Positions 39,201 to 47,932 of a stretch of 64,000 bases of DNA are shown in pieces (positions within the stretch are counted from its first letter, which is position 1; every line of letters begins with the position of its first letter). The notes below the pieces were generated by a model. The model searched no databases. It saw only the letters and a list, made by a program, of their open reading frames with translations, and was not told the DNA's origin. Source of the DNA: Plecoglossus altivelis (Eukaryota; Chordata; Actinopteri; Osmeriformes; Plecoglossidae); assembly GCA_036571765.1 (NCBI GenBank), contig BROE01000012.1:15019630-15083629 (forward strand), read 5' to 3'. A program made the translations under genes and the position numbers.

Positions 39201-42200
39201 ACCTCTAGAACCAGACAGAGATCTCTAGAACCAAAGGAGAACCTCTAGAACCAGACAGAGAGCTCTAGAACCACACAAACACCCAGGTGGTGTCTCAGAT
39301 CCCGGCTCAGTGGACTCCAGAGCTCAGACACATGGACACAGTTAGGCCCTGCCCCGCTCCTGCAGGACCTAACGGCAGGCACGATTACCCAAGAGTCATT
39401 GCGTCCCACTGGCTGGAAGGGTGTGCTGTCTAGGCTCGTACCTGCTACGATCTGTCCCGTCGCTAGGCAACGCCTCAAACCCTTTACAGTTGTTTCAGTC
39501 CGCTGGAAAGACACTGCGATCTGTGTTCGTACACACACACACACAGCACAGGCACACACACACACACACACACAGCACAGGCACACACGCACGCACGCAC
39601 AGGCACGCACAGGCACACACACACACACAGCACAGGCACACACACACACTCCTATAAAAATGAAACTGTGAATCTGACATGCAGCTGGCTTGGTTAGTCA
39701 AGGTTGATTTGATGCGAGTTGACTGGCTCAATGTATGGCCATCGACATCACCAGGGACGGGCTGACAATCTGTGCAGGTTGAAGGTGTCTTATTTCCACG
39801 CAAAACTAGGGATAAATTTCACATTTCACGCAAATGTGTCAGAGGAAAGCAGAAAAAAAGCACAGAACAAGTTTGGATTCGTTCCAGACCATCCTTTTCA
39901 AACTATCAGTTTGAAAAGGATCAACTTCACCAGCCGTCGTTTGCATCAAGTCGCGTCGTCTGGGAAGGGAAAAGTGATTTAAAAAAGGAGAGACAGTCTG
40001 CTCACAATTCTGTCTTATCTTCACACAGGACGGTATCTAAACCCCCCATCTTAACCCAGTCATGGAATCTGTCAGTGTGATGGATGTTCTTTCCACTGAG
40101 TACTTTGTGGTCTAAAGCTGACAGATGAAGAGAAATCCTTTCGGACGCTTTATCACAAAGTGGAAAAAAAAGATTCCCCGATTTAAGGGAACACTCCAAG
40201 TTGGGATGGCACAAGGATATAATGGATCATGTCTCCCACAGGTGTGAGTCTCTCTGTGACAGACCGCCCTAGGGCCACACTGGTGTGAGTCTCTCTGTGA
40301 CAGACAGTCGTAGGGCCACACTGGTGGGAGTCTCTGTGTGACAGACAGTCCTAGGGCCACACTGGTGGGAGTCTGTGACAGACAGTCCTAGGGCCACACT
40401 GGTGGGAGTCTGTGACAGACAGTCGTAGGGCCACACTGGTGTGAGTCTCTGTGTGACAGACAGTCCTAGGGCCACACTGGTGGGAGTCTGTGACAGACAG
40501 TCGTAGGGCCACACTGGTGTGAGTCTCTCTGTGACAGACAGCCCTAGGGCCACACTGGTGGGAGTCTCTCTGTGTGTCAGACAGTCCCAGGGCCACACTG
40601 GTGTGAGTCTCTCTGTAACAGACAGTCCTAGGGCCACACTGGTGGGAGACTGTCACAGACAGCCCTAGGGCCACACTGGTGGGAGTCTCTCTGTGTCAGA
40701 CAGTCCTAGGGCCACACTGGTAGGAGTCTCTCTGTAACAGACAGTCCTAGGGCCACACAGGTGTGAGTCTCTCTGTGACAGACAGTCCTAGGGCCACACT
40801 GGTGTGAGTCTCTCTGTGACAGACAGTCCTAGGGCCACACTGGTGGGAGTCTGTAACAGACAGTCCTAAGGCCACACTGGTGTGAGTCTCTCTGTAACAG
40901 ACAGCCCTGGGGCCACACTGGTGGGAGTCTCTCTGTGTGACAGACAGTCCTAGGGCCACACTGATGGGAGTCTCTCTGTGTGACAGACAGCCCTAGAGTC
41001 ACACTGAACAAGTCTCTCTGTGTGTCAGACAGTCCCAGGGCCACACTGGTGTGAGACTGTGACAGACAGCCCTAGGGCCACACTGTTGGCACGACGACAG
41101 ATACAGTCAACCATGTCTCTCTGGGAGACACGCTAAACTGCAGCGCGTCTCCTACAAAGAAGAGTAAAGCGAAATCTTCTCGTTCCAAAATACTACATAC
41201 ACTTTTGAGTGCTACAACCTTTTATTGCTGCAATAAAAAAGAAGGGTTTGGACTATATTGTTTCTGCTGGCTGAAGATGTGATGGAAAACAGCCAACGTT
41301 CCAATAGTAGGGGACAGACAGGAGAGGAGGCAAACCCAAATAGCGGGCGTTAAAAGGAGCCAGCAAACGACTTCAGGCTGCAAGTTTGGATGTCTTGAAA
41401 GGCCTCGGCTAACGCTGAAGCTTGTCGCTTTGTTATTGTGTGCATTTACCTCTGCTCCATGACCTCCGGGTGAGGCTATTATCTGGAGGGTGCATTCTGG
41501 GAGTTTGTGATTAACTGCTCTAGTCCCACACCCTGAGAGGGTTCACCTGTCAGGGGAGCAAGAAGTCCCTGAGAGAACATGCATCAAAGTCAGGAACCAT
41601 AAGAACTGGCCTCAACAATCAGGGGGGTTCTGCTTCAAAGGACGAGAGAACCAGACCTCGGAGAAAGCAAACCAGATTTGGGTCAGGTGGGGGCTGTTTC
41701 TGACCCGGCGGACCTACAGAACACTGCTGCTTTGCTAGTGTGGTCTGGGAGAGAACCAGAGAGAGAGAGAGAGGCTGACAGAAGGAGGAGGGGGAGGGGG
41801 GGTTAGAGAGGGACACACTAAGGGAGACAAGGGGGGGGGGGGTGAGAACAGAGAGGCATGTGGTTCGGAATATGAACGAGAGAGAGATGGAGAAACAGAG
41901 AGAAAGAGAGAGAGAGAGAGATGGAGAAACAGAGAAAGAGAGAGAGATGGAGAAACAGAGAGAAAGAGAGAGAGATGGAGAAACAGAGAGAAAGGGAGAG
42001 AGATGGCGAAACAGAGAGAAAGAAAGAGATGGAGAAACAGAGAGAAAGAAAGAGAGATGGCGAAACAGAGAGAAACAGAGAGAGAACAAAAGAGCGATCC
42101 AGAAAGGGATAGGAAGAGAATGGGCAGTAGAAAGAGGACAGAGGAAGTGGTGTGCCCAATAGCGTTGATGCTGGGCATGGCAGTGGCCAATGGCGTTGAT

Positions 42201-42747
42201 GCTGGGCATGGCAGTGGCCAATGGCGTTGATGCTGGGCACAGCAGTGGCCAATGGCATTGATGCTGTCCAGGTGATCTCAGCTGGAGGCAGATGGACCCC
42301 CAGCTCCTGACAGATACCGTCCATTCGCCATCTTTAGAAGGGACGGAGGTTTTGATGTTTGGGCGGGAGATCACAATCCCTCGTTTAGACATAAAGACTA
42401 CCAGATGGAGCTTAGTCTTATTGAAGAATGCTGATGTTTACTTAGAGGAGAAAACGTATGGAGGAAAACTGCATAAGTAAAACAATGCATGTCGCTGCCT
42501 GAATGAGAGGGATTCTTTAGATGTGCTTCCAGACTAAGCTCAAGATGAAAAAACAAGATTTATCATCCAGGTGCCAAACTAAACGATGACCTCGTCATAG
42601 GAAATAGGAACTGTGGTCTTGTCAAACTAAACAACAATCACAGATGATTGGTTGTGATTAACATTGATGCAGAGGTGCAATGAAAACACACACTCACACA
42701 CACACACACACGATTAACTTATCACTCATTCTGAGCAGATACAACAC

Positions 42748-42788
<41 letters not shown>

Positions 42789-45700
42789 CGGTCAGTTGAG
42801 GATAAACATGGTTATATCGGGCTTCTCTGAGGTGAATTCCCACACTGCTAATTAGTCCCAGTCCCCGGACCTCCAGGTGATGGAACATTGTTGTGGTGTG
42901 TTTGGTCCAGAGGGGAGATGAGACAGTGTGACTGGTGGTCTGGCTGCAGATGGAGCCTCAATGACATGGCAAGGGAGTGGATGAGGGGTTGGGAGGAGGA
43001 GGAGGAGCGGCGAGGGGTTTGCGGGGGTAGAGGGAAGAGGAATAGGAGGGAGAGTAAGAAAGGAGGCTGGGCGGGAAGGAGGCGGGGCAGGAAGGAGGAG
43101 GGGCAGGAAGTGGAGGAGTCAGGAAGAGCGAAAGTGGAGGGAGAGGGGAAAGAGAAAGAGGGAGGGAAAGAAAATGGGAGAGAAAAAGTGAGGGAGAGAG
43201 AGACATAGAAAAAGAGAGAAGGAGAGAGAGACACAGCGAGGAGGGGGGAGAAGGAGAGAGTGAGAGGGAGGGGAGACAGAGACACTTACTTTTTTATCTG
43301 TCACACACACCATTCTCTCCCTATATTTGTATTTTTCACTCACACACACACACGGTCCCAGAGGACCAGGTGGGAGTCTGGCTCACATCTTCAGCCCAGA
43401 TGCAAGTATGGTGGACCTCAGGGTAGAGGGGCGGGGGGGTGAGGGGGTCTAAAAGGGAGGGTGATGGAGGCAGGTGGAGGGTGAGGTACTCACGGCCCTG
43501 TCAGCACCCAGCACGGAGGGCTGCTTCTGAGGCAAGTCCTCCAGGTCGTTAGAGGACAGGAGGAGGTCCTGTTGGAAACATTTAGAATGCAACATTACAG
43601 TCACCAGCTAATGAGCTTGCTGTCACTGGCTGTTATTAAATCCACCAGACTGCATCAAACCACAGGAGACTGTGTGATCCTGTGTGTGTGTGTGTGTGTG
43701 TGATCCTGTGTGTGTGTGTGTGTGTGTCTGTGCGTGCGTGCGTGTGCAAGAGAGAGAGAGAAAGAGAGAGAGTACAGTATGTGTGTGAGTATGCTGTTTG
43801 TGTTTGTGTGTGTGTGTGAGTGAGAAAGACGAGTACTGCATCTAAGTGTCTGCTTGAGTATTTGTATGTATGTGAGAATGCTGTGTGTGAGAATGCTGTG
43901 TGTGAGAATGCTGTGTGTGAAAATATTGTGTGTGAGAATGCTGTGTGTGAAAATATTATGTGTGAAAATATTGTGTGTGAGAATGCTGTGTGTGTGTATG
44001 AGTACTACATATGCGTGACTACGTCTCCTCTACACACCCAATGTTTGAAACTGAGTGATGGTGTGTGAGGTGGGGGTGTGTGGTGTGTGAGGTGGGGGTG
44101 TGTGGTGTGTGAGGTGGGGGCGTGTGGTGTGTGAGGTGGAGGTGTGTGAGGTGTGAGGTGGAGGTGTGTGAGGTGGAGGCTTGTGGTGTGTGAGGTGGAG
44201 GTGTGTGAGGTGGGGGCGTATGGTGTGTGAGGTGGGGGCGTGTGAGGTGGGGGCGTATGGTGTATGAGGTGGAGGTGTGCGTCGTGCTATGCTGTACCTC
44301 CAGGGCAGGGTCTGTCCGGGGGGAGCGTTGGGGCTTGGAAGCGCCCCCACAGCGGGGCTGGTGGAGGATGCAGTGCTGTCTGGCTGCTCCAGGGTCTCCC
44401 ATCAGGAACAGCAGCTGTCTGAAGTGGCCCTGACGATACACAGCAGGAGGCTCTGAACATGCTGCTGTCTACACTGCCAGTTCAGATCACTTTAAAAACA
44501 ACAACAAACAGAATCCACACAGGGAACATCTCTGTGTAAACGATGCTGACTCAGTAGGATCAGGTTGATCCCTGCTCTTACCTGAGGTCAGAGGGTAGCT
44601 TTCTGACACCTCCTTCACTCTAGATATTTAGCTGTGTGCTGGTGATAAATCTGACTGCTGTTGGACAGTGCCAACTCAAAGACCGTTATTTTGATAAACA
44701 TATCTTAAACAAAGGGGGAGAGAGGGAAAGAGACAAAAAGAGAGGGGAGAGAGTGGGACAGAGAGGAGAGATTAGGAGAGGGGAGAGAGAGTGGGATAAA
44801 GAGGGGAGAGAGAGTGAGAGAGGGGCAGAGAAGGGTAGATGTGAGGGGATAGAGAGTGAGAAAGAGGGGGAGAAAGAGGGGAGAGAAGGGAGAGAGAGAG
44901 AAAGAGGGGGAGAAAGAGGGGAGAGAGGGGAGAGAGAGAGAGAGAGAAAGAGGAGAGAGAATGAGAGAGAGAGAGGGGAGCGTAAAAAAGGAGAAAGAGA
45001 GAAACTGTCGATACCCTCTGAGCCTCTTTCTTTACACTTGTAAATGTTCCGTGACTAACGTAATATGTGTCTAAATGTACCAAATCTAAACGAATAAATG
45101 TCTAGAGAACCCTTGTGTGTGTGTGTGTGTGCGCGTGTGTGTGTGCATACGTTCATGTCTGTGTGTGTGTCTACGTTCAGGTATGTGTTTTTCTGCGTTC
45201 AGGTGTGTGTGTGAACGTTCAGGTGTGTGTGTGTGTACGTTCAGGTGTGTGCACGTTCAGGTGTGTTTGTGTGAGTGTGTGTGTGTGTCTGCACGTTCAT
45301 GTCTGTGTGTGTCTGCGTTCAGGTGTGTGTGTGTGTGTGTGTGTGAGCGGGAGATGGCGAGCAGTGAGGAGCTTTCTTCCCTAAGAGCCCACGGTACACT
45401 TGCTCTCCTCCCAACCACAGCAGCCGGTCCTCACACACTTTATCTGCATTTCTACGATCGGTACCAAGGCAACACAGTCACACATAGGGACTGGGTGGAC
45501 AGTTGCGCAATCTGCAAAAACCCGGCAGAGTGTGAACCAGGCATCTCCATTCCTCCTCCCTCAGAAGACCAACGAATGATTGAAGTCAAGTTTACTTTTC
45601 ATTTTAAAAGTCTGTAAATCTTCAGAAGATGTGTTTCAACTTGACAGCGCCGTTGAGCATTCCTGCCAGTGGTCACATGATCAGTGACCTCTGAGACAAG

Positions 45701-47901
45701 GAAGCCCAGAGGACTAACAGAGGTCAGAGGTCGTCTTTATCTATAGAAGAACTGTTCAGCGCGGGGCTTTCTGCCTAGTATCACCTGTGTCATGTGACTG
45801 ACTGTACCAGGAGGAGTGCAGAGGACACTGAAGAAGGGGGAGGGGGGTTGGGGGGGGTATGATGTTGCCATGGCCACAGCGCATTAGTCAGAAATACTTT
45901 GACACTGCAAGTTTCGAGCAGAGACGAACTAATAAACCCGGAAACAGAGTTTCAAAGTTTTTCACAGCTTTGTCTTTCACAAAAAATGTTTTCAAGCTTT
46001 ACAAAACAAACGCACATCTGAAATTCTTTCGCACAGAACTAAAAATTATTATTATTATTTTTTAATTAGGCCTTTCAAAACTTGCATTTCAAGTAATTTA
46101 AGACGTTACATGTCAAAATTCCAAAGAAATGTAGGTGAAGTAAAGTGATAATCGTGAAAATAATCGATTACTTGGACAACAAATACACAAATTCTCAGGG
46201 TGAGGTGTTCTCCTGCCCAGTTGCCATGGAGAAGACAGAGAACCAAAGCTAGATGCTACAGTGGAGTCCATTCGAGCTGGAGGGATGATGAGGATGTCTG
46301 AGCATGTGTGCGGGGAGGGGGGGGGGGGGGGGGGGAGGGGGGTCGAGATCTGTCACCACCTCACAACGCAGGAAGCTCCCAGTCCCAGGGTTGTCATGGA
46401 CACACATCGCCGCGGGAGACGAGGGGTGAAGGAGAATCCATCTTGGCGCCTTCTGAGCGCTAACCCAGATGCTGCTCCGTTCACAGTCCTGTCCGCTCCA
46501 ACACTCATCCTTCAGGAACAAGGGACCCGGCCTGGCTGAGGATGATGCGGCGGGGACGAGGGAGGGAGGGAGGGAGGGAGGGAGGGGGAGGGGCGAGGGT
46601 GCTAAAATGATTTACAAGAGAACCACCCCCTCTGCTCCCAGATGCCCTGCAGGAGGGCAGGAAGGCAGGGCTTTTGGGCTAGTTCTGTCTTCATGCCCAC
46701 AGTGCGTGTTGATATAATTTAACGTTTCAGGTTAACAAGGACGTTTCCTGCCTGCTTCCTGGACTGACCTTTCCTGATAGCTTGGCTTAGAGATCCATGA
46801 ACATCCGTTAGAGCGAGGGAGTGGAGAAACGGGTAAGGAAAACAGGTCTAGAGAGAGCAGAACACGCTCTCTGCTGGGGGGGATGGAGTTCCTGTGCTCG
46901 TTCAAAAGGCACCAGACTTTGAAGTATGAGTGAGGAGAAGTGTCAGAAAGGAAGCAGAGGCAGAGACAAAGAGAGAGAGAGAAAGGCTGAGAGACGGAGT
47001 CAAAGAGACTGAGGAAAAGTTATAGAGTCAGAGAGATGGACACAGAGTCAGAGTCTGGGAGACCAATGCAGCGTCAGAATTTAGTGAGGGTGAGTGAGTC
47101 AGTCAGTCTGTGAGTGAGTGAGTCTGTGAGTTAATCAGTCAGTCAGTCAGTCTGTGAGTCAGTCTCTGAGTGAGTGAGTCAGTGAGTGAGTCTGTGAGTG
47201 AGTCAGTGAGTCAGTGAGGATCCTTGTACCTGGAAAGGTGTCTCGAAGCCCTCCATGATTCCCCCCAGCAGTAGCAGCCCGTCAGGGGTGAGATCCATGC
47301 CTCCGTACACCCAGCCCACCTCCTCCACCAGGACGCAGTCCACATACACAGCCAGTCCCCTGGCAGCCACGCTCACAGCCACACTGTGCCACGCCCCGTC
47401 CAACAACCCACTCACCGGGAACCTGGGGGAAGGTTACGTCGTCATGCCAACGTCACTACAAATGATCGACAAATCATCGTCATGTACCCTCCCATACACA
47501 CAAATACACAAATACACACACACACCAAACACCGCCCCCACACACACACACACCTATTCCACAAACGAACAACCCCCCTCCCACACACACACACAAAGGC
47601 AGGCAGAAAGACACGCAGGCGGAGAGACAGACAGGGAGAAAGACAGGAAGACAGGAGGCAGACAGACAGACTGGAGACATACAGACAGACGGGCAGACGG
47701 GCAGACAGACTGACTCGTAGTGGCGCTGCTGGGTGCCTATGAAGGTGAGGGTGTACAGGCTGATGCGGATCTGCAGCAGGATGTGGCTCTCTGGGCTGAC
47801 TAACGTCATCACACTGCACTCGTCTGTCTGGGAGCTCCTCAGCTGTAGCAGCAGGCTGAACTCATCTGCAAACCTGCACACACACACACACACACACACA
47901 C

Positions 47902-47932
<31 letters not shown>

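Larger units (their letters stand above)
33970..43493. other. Long intron of tandem arrays, no exon seen
   Basis: Contains a 22-bp ATTCTGGGTGAGATTACAGG array (33973-34110), CA runs (34215-34370), GA tracts (36120-36430, 37440-37660, 41755-42110), a GGA triplet array (36645-37025), a G run (38857-38876), CA (39530-39650), a 31-bp GGCCAATGGCGTTGATGCTG array (42150-42265), CA (42738-42786), and the separate arrays listed below. I see no further coding exon. Confidence 0.75.
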